Origin: Prototheca cutis
Lineage: Eukaryota > Chlorophyta > Trebouxiophyceae > Chlorellales > Chlorellaceae
Length of the DNA stretch: 56,436 nt
NCBI GenBank assembly: GCA_002897115.2
Contig: BCIH01000002.1
Coordinates: 2,052,935 to 2,109,370 of the forward strand
Reading direction: 5' to 3'
The notes beneath the pieces were generated by a model. That model was given only the letters and a program-made list of their open reading frames with translations, made no database searches and was not told the origin of the DNA. The translations under genes and the position numbers were made by a program. Positions 22,989 through 37,443 of the stretch are shown here, one piece after another (position 1 is the stretch's first letter; every line of letters begins with the position of its first letter).

Positions 22989-24121
22989 ATGGCGAGCCAG
23001 GAGAACGTCGAGGCCAAGGTCCAGCAGGCCGTGAATGCCGTGCTCAGCACGGGCGACCACACCGAAGGAGGCACGTGCCTGGCGATACGATGGTGCTGTT
23101 TCATTGCATTTGATGCATGGTGCTCGGTGCATTTATGGTTGGCCCGTTGCACTGCCTCGCAGGCGCTTCCGTGGATGAGGCTGTCGCTGCCAAGGCCCAG
23201 GAATTGGCGAGCAGCGAAGCGCCCCTGGAGAAGATCGAGGGCGTGACGCCGTCCGATGCTGAACCCTCGGCCCCTGTGACGGAGCCAGAGGCTGCAGCGG
23301 AGCCATCGGCCCCCGAGGCTGAGGTTCCCGGGGAGGGTGCGGAGGCCCCGCCGGCAGACCAAGCCCCGCCTGCCTCCGAGGCTGCCCCAGCGGAGCCAGT
23401 GCCCGAGCCCGCTGCGGAGCCCACCTCTGTCGTGGAGGAGGCCAAGAAGGGCGACACCACGGCCGAGGCCCCTGCCGAGGTCCAGGAGCCGGCTGCCGAG
23501 CCTGAGACTGCCGCGTCTGCAGCGGCCGAGGCTCCCACCAGTGAGCAGGTGCAGCCTGCAGTGGCCGCCGAGGAACCGGCAGGCACGGGGACCAAGCGTG
23601 CAGCGGAGGACGCTGCGCCGGAGGAAGAGGCGCCGCCTGCCAAGGCCGCCAAGTTTGAGATTGACCCCGAGGACCCTAACGCCGAGTACTTCACGCAGAT
23701 CCTGCAAATTCCGGCCGGCCAGACCCGGACGTTCAGCGACATCGCCGTGGGTGCGGGGGCCAAACCCTCGGCGGCTCGGTCCATCGGCCGCACCGTGGCC
23801 AAGATCCCGATCGATGAGCTGGGGCTGCCCTGGTGGCGCGTGGTCAGCTCCATCGGTGCCCTGCAGTCCAACCCGGCGCGGCAGGAGGCCCAGCTGGCGC
23901 GCCTGCGGGCAGAGGGCGCGCGGCCCGAGGAAAGCGAGGGCATCATCGAGTGGGCTACGCGCGTGGGGGCCAAGTTTGTGGGCACCTACACGCTGGGCTC
24001 GCTGCGCATGGTGTATGCCGAGCACGACAACGATGACGTCACCACCTTCAACCCACATACGGTGGAGCCGTTTGCAAGCAGGGAGGAGGCCGCGGAACGA
24101 GGCTTCTCCAAGATGGTCTGA
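22989..24121 (+). CDS. Alkyltransferase-like (ATL) domain protein with long Glu/Ala/Pro-rich N-terminal region
   Basis: Two exons, 22989-23070 and 23163-24121, giving 346 residues. The intron uses a GC donor (GAG|GCACGT); no GT donor keeps frame. Residues about 45-195 are almost only E, A, P, with a KRAAED / PPAKAAK basic patch that could be a nuclear localisation signal. Residues about 203-305 match the DNA-binding domain of O6-alkylguanine-DNA alkyltransferases: YFTQILQIPAGQTRTFSDIA, AARSIGRTVAKIP (the Arg finger that replaces the flipped base), then LPWWRVVSSIGAL and RQEAQLARLRAEG. The methyl-accepting PCHR motif is PWWR here. Trp for Cys is the mark of non-catalytic ATL proteins, which bind alkylated guanine and hand it to nucleotide excision repair. 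The His-to-Trp change is a further departure. The C-terminal ~40 residues are of unknown role. Repair function is inferred. Confidence 0.82.
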
Positions 24122-24824
24122 GTGCTGCCTTTAAGTGCGGCCCTGGGCTGACGGGGAGGGGCCCTCCAAATCCTCTACTCCCTCGCCACCTTCTGACGCC
24201 CCTTCACACGACCTTGACCCCCCCCCCCCCCCCGCTGTGGCGGCATGTTTCCTCTTTGACCCTCTTCCCCCCAAAAGAACGTCTTTCCCCGGTCGCTTGG
24301 TTGAACTGTTGTTACCAAGTCTGTCCCTCTATGGGTGCTGGAGATTCATCACACGCCCCTCTGGCCCCCCGCTGCGTGTTGGCGGCGCGAGAGGGACAAT
24401 AACTCCCTCCTTTTGTCGAGCTAAAGGGCTGCTCATCCTCAAGCAACGTATCCCTCGCTCTATAAAAACAAGTCTGGGGCACTGCTCACTGGTGTGTGGG
24501 GCATCTGTCCCTTTCGTCTGATGCGCACGGGCCTCCCCGGCATGCACGCGACACGTCCATATTTTTGCGGGCAAGTGGGGCACGCCGCAGTGTGATTACT
24601 TCTCCTTTTTCCGAATGGCCCAATGTGACGGGAAAGAAACGTGCAGTGTGTTTGCATTAGAGTCAGCCGGAGTGGGGAGGTGTATCAAAGGGAGGGGTTG
24701 GTATGAGGGCCATCCAGCAGCGCCAGGTAATCCTGGGATGCCAGTGCCAAGGACATGCTGCGACATCTCTCTCGTGCCAGCCGTGCACCCGTCTTCTTAT
24801 TAAACTAACAAATACACCCGGAAA
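24122..24824. other. Convergent intergenic region
   Basis: About 700 bp between the stops of the ATL-like gene (+) and the membrane-protein gene (-). It holds the two 3' flanks and a short C run near 24220-24234. No coding sequence is supportable. Confidence 0.5.
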
Positions 24825-25792
24825 TCAGTGGCGGTGGGCCTTGCGGCGGCCGGCTCCGAGCTGGACTCTTGCGACGATGATGCTGAGCATGGCAATGGCG
24901 TGGGGAAGACTCCCTCGGAGGGGCCCCGTCGCCGCGGCTAGGCCCAGGATGCAGCGCAGCATCGTCCCTGCGGCCACAGATGCCATGACGTAGACGTTGA
25001 CCGCGAGCGCGCCCACGCCCGGAAGGGCGACGTTCATGCCCAGTTCCACGCCTTGCCAGCAAGCCGACAGGGCGGCGATTTTGGAGAGCAGCAGGCCGTG
25101 CGCGGCCATGAGGTCGGGCCCGCCCTGCAGGGGTACCAGCACCAACGCCTCGCTGAGGTCATCCAGCTGCTGCGCCGATACCCGCAGCGCGTCCGACATG
25201 GCCTGTGATTGGGCAGTTGTCGTTGGTGAGTCGGGGCCAGATGTGGATTTCGTTTGTGGATGCAGGGGGAGGGGGTCTCCTTTTTCCGAAAACCAAAAAC
25301 TTCCGAGATCCACGCACAGCACAGACCTTGATGCTGAAGCAGACAAACAGGTTGAGGACGTTCATGACCAGGACAAGGGCTGCCAGGGGCGGCGAATCGA
25401 CGAGAAATACGGCGGCTGACAGCACCAGGTATAACAGAATGGAGGCGTCTCGTTGCGGATGAAACTCACGCTTGAGTGCCCTCGTGCCTGCGCCCGCAGG
25501 GCGGTCGTAGGTCATGCTGATCGTGGCATCTGACTGCAGCGTGGAGACCACGGCCATCGAGGCAGCACGCTCAAACAGCACATTGAGGTCCGAGTACCAC
25601 CGGGTCAGGTCGGCATCTACACGCCGAAAGGCCTCGTGGAGCTGGGTATCGTCACCACCAGAGGCTGCTGCAGCGCGGAGGCCGGCGACGTCGATGGGGT
25701 GGTCGGCACCAAATCCAAGGATCAAACCTGTGTACCGCTCCGCCGCCTCCAGCGTCTCCATGTAGCCTGTCTGTATTTTTTTTGCGGGAGGG

Positions 25793-25862
<70 letters not shown>

Positions 25863-26178
25863 GTGCGTGCGTGTGTGTGTGTGCGTGCGGCAGGGAGTGG
25901 GCTGTGTAAGTGTATGTCACATCATGAGTGTGTGTCACGTTCTGTGCTAGGGAATTCATTCCACCTCGTGTGCATGACATGGGGCCCGCTCCCCACAACC
26001 GCCACCATCACCACCAAGCAGCAGCCATGGGCAAAACGAAATACTCTGCAATACACAAAGGTTCAAATGGCCAAATGCTTACCTTTTCAAGGAGGCTCAG
26101 GGGTCCAGCAACCGCAATGGCAATCATGACCCATGTGAGCACGGATGTGCCACGCTGCTCCTCAGTCGACCTCGTCAT
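24825..26178 (-). CDS. Multi-pass membrane protein, unrecognised
   Basis: Three exons: 26178-26083, 25770-25327 and 25202-24825. All introns are phase 0 GT-AG; the product is 305 residues. Hydrophobic segments lie at about 11-27 (VLTWVMIAIAVAGPLSLL), 140-175 (ILLYLVLSAAVFL then LAALVLVMNVLNLFVCF), and two or three more in the last 90 residues (ALAVNVYVMASVAAGTML, HAIAMLSIIVARVQL). The loop between the first and second is ~100 residues with a predicted helical TLEAAERYTGLILGFG and WYSDLNVLFERAASMAV. The tail GAGRRKAHRH is basic. I do not recognise the family. The consistent exon phases and continuous hydrophobic pattern argue that it is real. A long (GT)n tract lies in intron 1. It is divergent from PGM3. 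Confidence 0.7.
25795..25884. repeat. (GT)n microsatellite, intronic
   Basis: About 90 nt of alternating GT with a few GC interruptions, in intron 1 of the membrane-protein gene close to its acceptor. In gene sense it is (AC)n. Confidence 0.95.
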
Positions 26179-26492
26179 GTCAGACGAGCTGCTCCGATGG
26201 CCAATGATCCCGCCCTATGGCCCCGGCCTCCGTCGCATCGTCATGATCGTTGAAATACTTTGAGGTTCTTTAGGAAACCGGGGTCCTCTTGAAATGCGGG
26301 AGGCGAGTGCATGCTGGACGCCAGCAGGCATTGTGTCGGGGAATCTCATCTTTTCCTGATCACAAAACGATGCGCCGACCCGATGCGCCTGACGAGAGCA
26401 TACGAGCCGATAATAGCTAAGAAGAGTTCAGCATGCCAGATCAGCGTCGACGGTTTCTGAAAGGCATTTGATCCTGCGACTGTAAAAGTAAC
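26179..26492. other. Divergent promoter region
   Basis: 314 bp between the start codons of the membrane-protein gene (-) and PGM3 (+), AT-richer than its surroundings. It probably works as a bidirectional promoter. Confidence 0.5.
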
Positions 26493-28909
26493 ATGGAGGC
26501 GATCCGTGTGGCTGCGGAGGCTTACGCCAAGCCTGCCTCCTTCAAGCCGTCCTATGGCACTGCCGGTTTCAGAGCGGAAGCCAGCCTCCTGCCCTCCACC
26601 ATATTCAGGTGGGGGCGCGTCCCTCGATTTCAGTATGAATCGTTCATGCATTGTATCGTCATTTAGTATTGCGACGCGCTTTTCCCACGGCGGATGGCAC
26701 GGATTCCACATCCACGACATCTTTTGATTTCTGCCACCGCCCTGCTACAGGTGTGGGGTGCTGATGGCTGTCAGAGCGTTGAAACTTGGAGCTCCCACTG
26801 GAATTTGCATCACCGCCTCGCACAACCCGCCAAAGGACAATGGCGTAAAGCTGGTGGAGCCATCGGGCGAGATGCTCACGCAACAGTGGGAGGTGAGCCG
26901 GTGGTGAACAGTATGGCGATGGCAATGGCGTCTGGCACATACAGCATCGCTGAGCAATGGATGACTGCTGCACATGGTGCCGAAACCATACAGCGCCACT
27001 AGATTGACCGTCTTTTTACCCATGCTACACGGGGTCGCGGCGCATCCAGCCCTATGCAGATGAGCTGGCCGGCGCTGGGTCCACCGATGCCTTCCTGGCA
27101 TCGATGACGGCCTTGCTAGAGTCTGAGGATATGAACGACATTGTTACCACTGGTGCAAAGGCCATCTACCCAGTGCCACCTACTGTTCTCATCGGCCATG
27201 ACACACGGCCTAGCAGCCCAGAGTTGGCGCTGGCAGCGGCACGAGGCGTCAAAGCGCTGGGGCTTGCAGTCCGGCCCATGGGCCTACTCACCACGCCGCA
27301 GCTGCACTGGCTCGTGGCACGGACGACCGACGGTCCGGGCGCCGCAGTGCCCATGGAGGAGGATTATTTTGCAGAGCTGGCCGGGGCGTACACGGAGCTG
27401 GCAGGGCCCCGACAGCAAGAAACGGCGCTTTTCGATTTGGTAGTAGACTGCGCCAACGGCGTGGGTGCACCCAAGCTTGCAGGCTTGTTGGCCCACCTCG
27501 CAAACCAGGGTCTCACCGTCCAGCTGGCAAATACGGCTGTCGCTGACGCCGCGGCATTGAACAGCTCCTGCGGCGCCGACTTTGTGCAAAAGGCACGGTG
27601 CATTCCGGCCGGAATGGGAGCTGCTATGGCTGGCACCGACAACGGTGCCGCGTGCTGCAGCTTGGACGGCGATGCGGACCGCATCGTATTTTTCATTCCC
27701 GAAGAAAGCGGGAACAGCGTGCAGCTTCTGGACGGCGACCGCATCGCCGTGCTGGCAGCGATGTACATCGCTGACCTGGCCGCCGCACTTTCTTCATCGC
27801 ATACCAGCGGTGAGGGTGCTGATCTACCAGTGCCCCCCCCCCGGATCGGGGTGGTGCAGACGGCTTATGCCAACGGTGCCTCCACCGAATTTATCGGCTC
27901 CAAACTGGGCCTGCCCATCATCGTGACGCCCACCGGGGTCAAACACCTGCACGCCGCCGCGCACACATTCGACATCGGCATCTATTTCGAGGCCAATGGC
28001 CACGGCACTGTCCTGTTTTCCAAGGGCTTCTTGAAGGAGCTGGAAAGCATCGTTCGGAACAGCGAGGCAGCACAGGTGTGATCCACGCATTGGTCATTTG
28101 GGAATGCCACAGTCATTCATTCACGAGTCGTGTGTTCATGCTTAACCAGTCATTCACTGGTTGGGGATGTTGTCAGGGGGTGTCCGGTGATGGCTTCTAC
28201 AGCGCCCGCCCAGAATTGTTGTGGTCACTGCCGACCAGATACTGACTCCAGGTGCCAGCCAAAAAACCCAGCCGACCCATTCACTCCCCTGTTTGCTCTC
28301 ACTGCAACAGCGGCAGCCCGGCCAAACTGGCAGCACTCGCTCGCCAGTCCCTTCAGATGCCCCCCATGTCTCGGCTGCGAAGTCGCTGCTGGCGTTGTCA
28401 CGGCTGATCAACCAGGCTGTAGGCGACGCACTTTCCAATTTGCTTCTAGTGCTGCTGGCACTGCGCCGGCACGGCTGGGGCCTGGCACAGTGGGCGGCGC
28501 TGTACACCGACTTGCCCTCGCGGCAAAGCGTGCACAGCGTGCCGGACCGCTCCCTCATCAAGACCCAGGATGCCGAGCGTTGTGTGTCCTCTCCTCAGGG
28601 GCTGCAGGCAGCCATCGCCACAGCCGTTGCCGCCGTGCCCAGCGGTAAGTGTGGTCAGGTACCGAGGATACACGGAATGGACCGCGAATGGCCGGTGTGC
28701 CCATTCAAATGCGAGTTCCAACCACGAAGCGATCTCAACGGACTTGAATCTCCCACGACACCGCCGCAGGGAGAGCCTTCGTGCGGCCATCGGGGACGGA
28801 GGATGTGGTGCGGGTGTACGCGGAGGCTGCCACGCAGCTGGCTGCTGATGAGCTGGCAGCCGAGGTTGGCAAGCTCGTTGTCCAGTTTTGCAGCAGTGGC
28901 CAGCAATGA
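26493..28909 (+). CDS. PGM3: Phosphoacetylglucosamine mutase (PGM3/AGM1)
   Basis: Five exons: 26493-26608, 26751-26892, 27050-28075, 28311-28644 and 28770-28909, giving 585 residues. The enzyme converts GlcNAc-6-P to GlcNAc-1-P in UDP-GlcNAc synthesis. Motifs in order: YGTAGFRA, the phosphoserine loop [14 protein letters not shown] (active-site Ser), [21 protein letters not shown], the Mg-binding loop [10 protein letters not shown], the sugar-binding [27 protein letters not shown] with LYTDLPSRQ, and the phosphate-binding [15 protein letters not shown]. Exon 4 must start at CGG after CTGCAACAG to hold phase; closer AG sites break the frame. The GFAT gene of the same pathway lies about 22 kb away on the same strand. 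Confidence 0.95.
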
Positions 28910-29238
28910 GACCAAGGAGAGCATGGTCGTGTTGAGAGAAAGCCGTCTTGCTTGTATCATGCAGACTGACGATACTGAAAAGCTCTTCATAATCCCAGTT
29001 TCTTCTGGTGTATCGGGCACGGATCGTGGTTAGTGAACTCGCTTTACAACAGAGCATGAACAGTTGGTTGCGACATCGGGGTCAATCCAATGAACCGCCC
29101 GAGGCCTGGCTTTATCAAGAGAACCGCATGCACGCCACTACCACGAAACGACTGGTTGGCGTGCATTGCTCGGTTGCGAGTAGGAGGTTAGGGGTGGGGT
29201 CTTCTCGGGTCTGCTGACTACGACATCGAACCAGTCGT
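28910..29238. other. Convergent intergenic region
   Basis: About 330 bp between the stops of PGM3 (+) and transketolase (-). It contains 3' flanks only, and nothing else was seen. Confidence 0.5.
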
Positions 29239-31868
29239 TCACTTGCCAAGCAGCTTGGTCGCGACGGCGGCCATGTTGTCAGCAGTCAGGCCATACTTCT
29301 CGTACAGGATGGGGGCCGGGGCCGAGGCGCCAAAGTGGTCGACGCCCAGCGCGACGCCCTGGGGACCGACGTACTTGATCCATCCAAAGGTGCTGCCGGC
29401 CTCGATGGAAACACGTGCGGTGACGGCGGGGGGCAGGACGGCGTCCTTGTATGACTGGGGCTGCTCGTCAAACAGCTCCCAGGAGGGCATAGACACGACA
29501 CGGGCGCTGATGCCCGCGTCGGCCAGCTTCTTCCCAGCTGCCACGGCAATCTGCAGCTCGGACCCCGTTCCGATCAGGATGACGTCGGGGGTCTCCCCCT
29601 CGGTGGGACCAGCGACGACGTATGCGCCGCGGGCGACACCCTCGGCGCTCGTGGTGTCCATGTTTGGCATGCCCTGGCGAGAGAATGCCATCACCGCCGG
29701 CCGGACGATGCCTGTGGCATTTTGGCCCGCGCAGTTCTCCACGGCGACCTTGTAGGCGCCCGCGGTCTCGTTGCCGTCGCCGGGCCGGAGCATGAGGATG
29801 TTGGGCATGGCGCGGAAGCTGGCCAGCTGCTCGATGGGCTGGTGCGTGGGGCCGTCCTCCCCCAGGCCAACCGAGTCGTGGGTCATGACAAAGAGCACGC
29901 CCGCCCGCGACAGCGCGGCCATGCGGATGGCATTACGCATGTAATCCGTGAAGATGAAGAACGTCGCGCAGTAAGGGAAAAATCCAGGACTGTGCAGGGC
30001 AATGCCGTTGGAAATGGCCGCCATCGCGTGCTCACGCACGCCGAAACGGAAGTTGCGCTCCGCGTAGCTCCCAGCCTGGAAATCACCGCTCGACTTGACC
30101 AGCGTCATGCACGACCCCGCCAGGTCGGCCGACCCTCCGAGCAGACCGGGGAGCACGGGACTCAGCGCGTTGAGCATCGTCTGCGAGTGCAGCCGCGTCG
30201 CCAGGCCCTTGTCGCTGGACTTGAACGTGGGAAGGGCATCGGCCCAGCCTGCGGGCAGGTGGCCCGCGGTGATGGCCTCGTATTCCGCGTACAGCTCCGG
30301 GTGTGCAGCGGCGTAGGCAGCCCGCGTGGCCTCCCAGGCCGCTTGCTTGGCCTCGCCGCGCTCCGCGGCGACGGCGTATTCTTCATACGCCTCGGGCGGC
30401 ACAACAAACGGCGGGTAGGGCCAGCCCAGCGCGTCGCGCGTGGCCTGCGCCTCGGCCGCACCGAGTGCCGAGCCGTGCACGTCGTGCGAATCGGCCTTGT
30501 GTGGCGAGCCGTAGCCAATGGTCGTCGACACGACAATCAGGCTGGGCTTGTCGGTGACGGCCTTGGCGGCGTCAATCGCCGCCTGGATGCCCGCGAGATC
30601 GTGGTTGCCGTCGGCGACGTGCTGCACGTGCCAGCCCAGCGCGCGGTAGCGGGCGGGGACGTCCTCTGTGAAGGAGATGTCGGTGTGCCCGTCAATGGAG
30701 ATGCGATTGTCGTCGTAAAATGCGACGAGCTTGCCCAGTTTCCAGTGACCCGCGAGGGAGAGAGCCTCGTTGCTGATGCCCTCCATGTTGCAGCCGTCGC
30801 CCAGGATGCAGTAGGTGTAGTGATCGACCAATGGCGCCTCGTCGGCCAGGTTGAACCGGGCCGCAAGGTGCGCCTCGGCCACGGCCAGACCAACCGCATT
30901 GGCAATGCCCTGGCCCAGTGGGCCCGTCGTCACCTCCACGCCCTTTGTCTCGAAATTCTCGGGGTGGCCAGGGGTAATGGAGCCCCACTGCCGAAACTGC
31001 TCCAGGTCCTCGATGGTCAACGGGAAACCCAGCAGGTGCAGCAGCGCGTATTGCAGCATCGAGCCGTGGCCCGCGCTCAGCACAAAGCGGTCGCGGTTGG
31101 GCCAGGCAGGGTCGCGAGGGTTGACGTTCACATTATCCTTGAACAATACGTACGACAGCGGAGCGCAGCCCATGGGCATGCCGGGGTGACCGGAGTTGGC
31201 CTGTGGTGTGGGGGGGGGATTTGGTGGATTTTGGGGGGGGTTGTCTTAGGGTCGGGGCTTCTCGGTGTTGATGTCCGTGAAGGAACATGCCTGGCAGGCA
31301 TAGGCGACGTGAAGCATTACCCCACCCAAGTCACAGCATGTTGCCAGGGCAGGCAACTGCACAGACTTCCCACCCTTGCACTTGAAGAACGAACGAACCA
31401 GAAGCCCATCGACACAAACAGACCTTGTTCACGCCATCGATGGCCAGGAAGCGGATGGCTGCAGAGGAAAAGCGATGGTGGGACGGGGCTGGTGAGTGTG
31501 AGCGCCTGGCGTCAACCCGACACAAGTATTGCCTCGCGAGTTGCAGGACAGATGGCAGCGAGAGCACCGACCCTCCAGCGCGGATCCCGCAATCATCCAG
31601 ACTTTTAGATCGTTCGGGCATGACCATCGGCCGCAAGCCCCGCAGGGGTCGCACCGTTGATGGCCAGCTCGGCGTTCTTGGTCTTGGGCTTGATGTCGCC
31701 GGTCATGGGCGGGGCCACGCCCACAGAGCGACACGCGGGCATGCAAACCCTGGCAGCACGACGAGTCATGCGAGGGGTGGCCAGGGTCATCGGCACACCG
31801 GCGCTGGGCTTGCTGCACAGCCCAGGCCGGGCCGGCCCTGCTGCCAGCATGAACTGGGCGGCCACCAT
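29239..31868 (-). CDS. TKT: Transketolase, plastid-targeted type
   Basis: Three exons: 31868-31655, 31458-31424 (only 35 nt) and 31200-29239. They give 736 residues, normal for a plastid transketolase with its presequence. The enzyme moves two-carbon units with thiamine diphosphate in the Calvin cycle and the pentose phosphate pathway. The first ~60 residues are Ala/Arg/Met-rich and poor in acids, like a chloroplast transit peptide. The mature part runs [31 protein letters not shown] (joined across two introns), [10 protein letters not shown], the TPP motif [13 protein letters not shown] with [14 protein letters not shown], then [23 protein letters not shown] and [20 protein letters not shown]. 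An in-frame ATG 30 nt upstream (31898) is an alternative start. The large antisense reading frame over this gene is a GC shadow. Confidence 0.96.
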
Positions 31869-32177
31869 GCTTGACACCTCACAGGCACGAGAGGTCAATT
31901 GTGTTTCTCAATCCGTACAACTTGATTTACACTGTCAATGATGCCCTGTACCCGGGAAGCGATCAAGCTGTCCGCTGTTATTGGGTTCGCGCTGGGGCCC
32001 GGTGGTGATCCACGGTGGTCATGGGCGTCGTCATGGAACCAGATCCCTCGCGTAATCAGGACGGTCGCCCGGCATCATCCGCCCAACTCTGTCAGGTCAC
32101 CAGACCACGCTTAATTCGCGATGAAATCTCGTATGTGAAAAACTCGGGCGAGAGCCCTGGTCACCCCCCCAGCGAGC
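31869..32177. other. Intergenic region
   Basis: About 310 bp between the transketolase start and the ProRS stop, both on the minus strand. It holds the transketolase promoter. No other element was seen. Confidence 0.5.
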
Positions 32178-35032
<2,855 letters not shown>

Positions 35033-35819
35033 ATGTCTGGAGGCGAGCTCAAGTCTGAGCAGGATATTGTGGCAAAGTTCCAGCAGCTGTTGGAGGAGCG
35101 GAATAGCCTGTCGACCGCGGCGATTGAGCGGCGGTCAGAGGTGGCGGAGCATGACTTGGTCATCAAGACGCTGGAGCCCCTGGAACCCACTAGGAAGTGC
35201 CACCGCTTGATTGGGGAGGTCATGGTGGAGCGCACTGTGGCGGAGGTGCTCCCTGCCATCACAGACAACAGGAACAATCTGCTCTCTGTAAGTGCCCGGG
35301 CGGGCTGGGATGAAGTTGGGGTCCTTGCTGGCGGCCGGACGGTAGCTGCCTAGTCAGAGCATGCACATGCCACTAGTGAATGGACAACCAGCCTCATGAA
35401 ATTGATCATGCATATTTTTATTGAGAATGGTACCATGTGCATGGATTGATTCTTCGCCCACTGAGAGAGAGTTGCCGGTACCTCGACTGCAGCACAGCCA
35501 TAACATCCCCAATCCTTGCGACTACCTGAAACATGTGCAGTTGGTGCGGGCATACGAGCAGCAACTGGAGGCCAAGCAGAAGGAGGTCCTGGCGTTCCAG
35601 GACAAGTACAACATCCGCATCAAGGTTTGTCCCTGCTTGTTGTCATTGGTCAGGATGGTTGAGTGCCAGGGAGGCGCACGGGATTGCCCCTCGCGTCATC
35701 AGTGCACCCGCCGTCACGAATCTCACCCCCATGTGCAGGGCGAGAACGACCAGCCCGTGGCGCCACAGCAGAGCACGGGCGGTGCAGCAGGAAAGCAAGG
35801 CGTTCTTGTGGGTCAATAG
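35033..35819 (+). CDS. PFDN2: Prefoldin subunit 2
   Basis: Three exons: 35033-35287, 35541-35624 and 35739-35819. All introns are phase 0; the product is 139 residues, the usual size. Prefoldin is a hexameric coiled-coil chaperone that hands actin and tubulin to CCT. The protein shows EQDIVAKFQQLLEERNSL, EHDLVIKTLEPLEPTRKCHRLIG, VMVERTVAEVLPAI and the C-terminal coil AYEQQLEAKQKEVLAFQDKYNI. That is the beta-type prefoldin layout of two helices around a short beta hairpin. The Gln/Gly-rich tail is normal for the subunit. Confidence 0.95.
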
Positions 35820-36190
35820 TCCCCGTTCAAGGGTCACTGCTCTCATAAACTACAATCTTTTGAAGCCAACGGCTCTGTGTGTGGTCAGATACAAGAGGGG
35901 GGGAAGTTGCTTTGAATGTTCGTTCCAGATGGTGAATGTGGCAGGTGGAAAGTCCAGTGCTATATGGCGAGGTCTTCGGGTCGAAATGTGGGCTCGTGTC
36001 GCCACCTTCCACGGGCGATGCGCCCGCGAGGCCGAATCTCTCGCGTTGGAAAGGACACGCCCAGCCAGACAAAACATGTCTCCAGCCTGCATGTAAATAT
36101 CACGGAATATGTGATTGATTTGGAGTTATCAATCATCGATCCTTGTTGCGCGGGCAGGCCTGTCCATCGTTCGAACTGGGCCTCCAGGGA
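35820..36190. other. Intergenic region
   Basis: About 370 bp between prefoldin 2 and ISN1 on the same strand. An upstream non-coding or short coding exon of ISN1 could lie here; none can be shown. Confidence 0.45.
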
Positions 36191-37392
36191 ATGGCAGCCC
36201 GTCAGGCTGGCTGCCCTGTGCCCAGCGCCCGCCATGTAGTACATCGCCACAGCCGGTGTCCAGACAGTTTCAAATGGTTTTCCAATGGTTGCAAGGCCCC
36301 TCCCCGCGTCAGACGGGCTCCCGCGCGACTTGCGGTGGAGAGCCTTGAGAGGAGCCAGGGGGAGCCGGCAGCGGTGCAGGCGGCGGACGCCGGGCCCATC
36401 CCCGGCGTCCAGGAGGCGGGCGATGCCAGCAACAGCGAGTTTTGGCAGGAACTCATAACCACTCCCGACAGCGAGCTGTTTGGCTGTCGGGCCAGGTCGG
36501 CATCCGATGCAGCCGTGCTGCGCCGCAAGGGCCACTTGAAGGAGCAGGACAAGTTTATTCAGTTTCTTCAGGAAATGCACAAGACCCACACATGCCTCGA
36601 GGTTGGCTGGCCCATTGATTTGGTTGTTGGATGGCAGTGATACAGTGTTGGGATGGCATGTTTTGGTGAGGGAAACTTTGTTGACCGTGGCTGACACCAT
36701 CCTTCCTCACAAACCAATCATCCCCCGGCGGCCAGGTGATGGAGAAGATGGACCAGTGGGTTCTGGAGCACCACTCCAGCCCTCGGAACAGCCGGCTGCG
36801 GCGCATGGTTCCCAGCCTGGGCCATTTTTTCACGCCGCTGAAGCTGGTGCAGGCGTTTCACGAGTACGACGAGTTTTTCGCGCTTTCTCGGCGCGTATTT
36901 ATCCCGCCCAACTTTGCCGAGCTGCGGCACATCCTGAACATCGCCCAAATCCACGCCAGCGCCCCGGCCCTGCGCCTGGCGACGTTTGATGCCGATGGCA
37001 CGCTCTACGCCGATGGCGCGCACATGGAGCACGACAACGAGATGATCGGGCACATCCTGGACCTCATGCGGGCGGAGGTGCACGTCGCCATCGTCACTGC
37101 TGCGGGGTACCCGGGCCAGCCGGAGCGATTTGAGGAGCGGTTTGCCGGGATGCTGGCCGCGCTGCAGCACGCGCCGCCGGCCGTCGTGCGCCGCTTCCAC
37201 ATCATGGGCGGCGAGTGCAACTACCTCTTGCGAGTCCAGGGGGGCCGTCTGGCGTTTGTCCCGGACAAGGAGTGGAAGTCAGAGTTCATGATGGGATGGG
37301 ACGAGGCCAGCATCCAACAGCTGCTGACAGCAGCGGAGAGGCTCTTGCTGGAAGGTGCCGAGCGACTCCGCCTCCCAGTCCAGGTAATGCCG

Positions 37393-37443
<51 letters not shown>

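Noticed and set aside
29722..31608. A 628-codon plus-strand open frame opposite transketolase
   Set aside because: It mirrors the high-GC codon pattern of transketolase on the other strand and has no protein family features. The minus-strand product is unmistakable.
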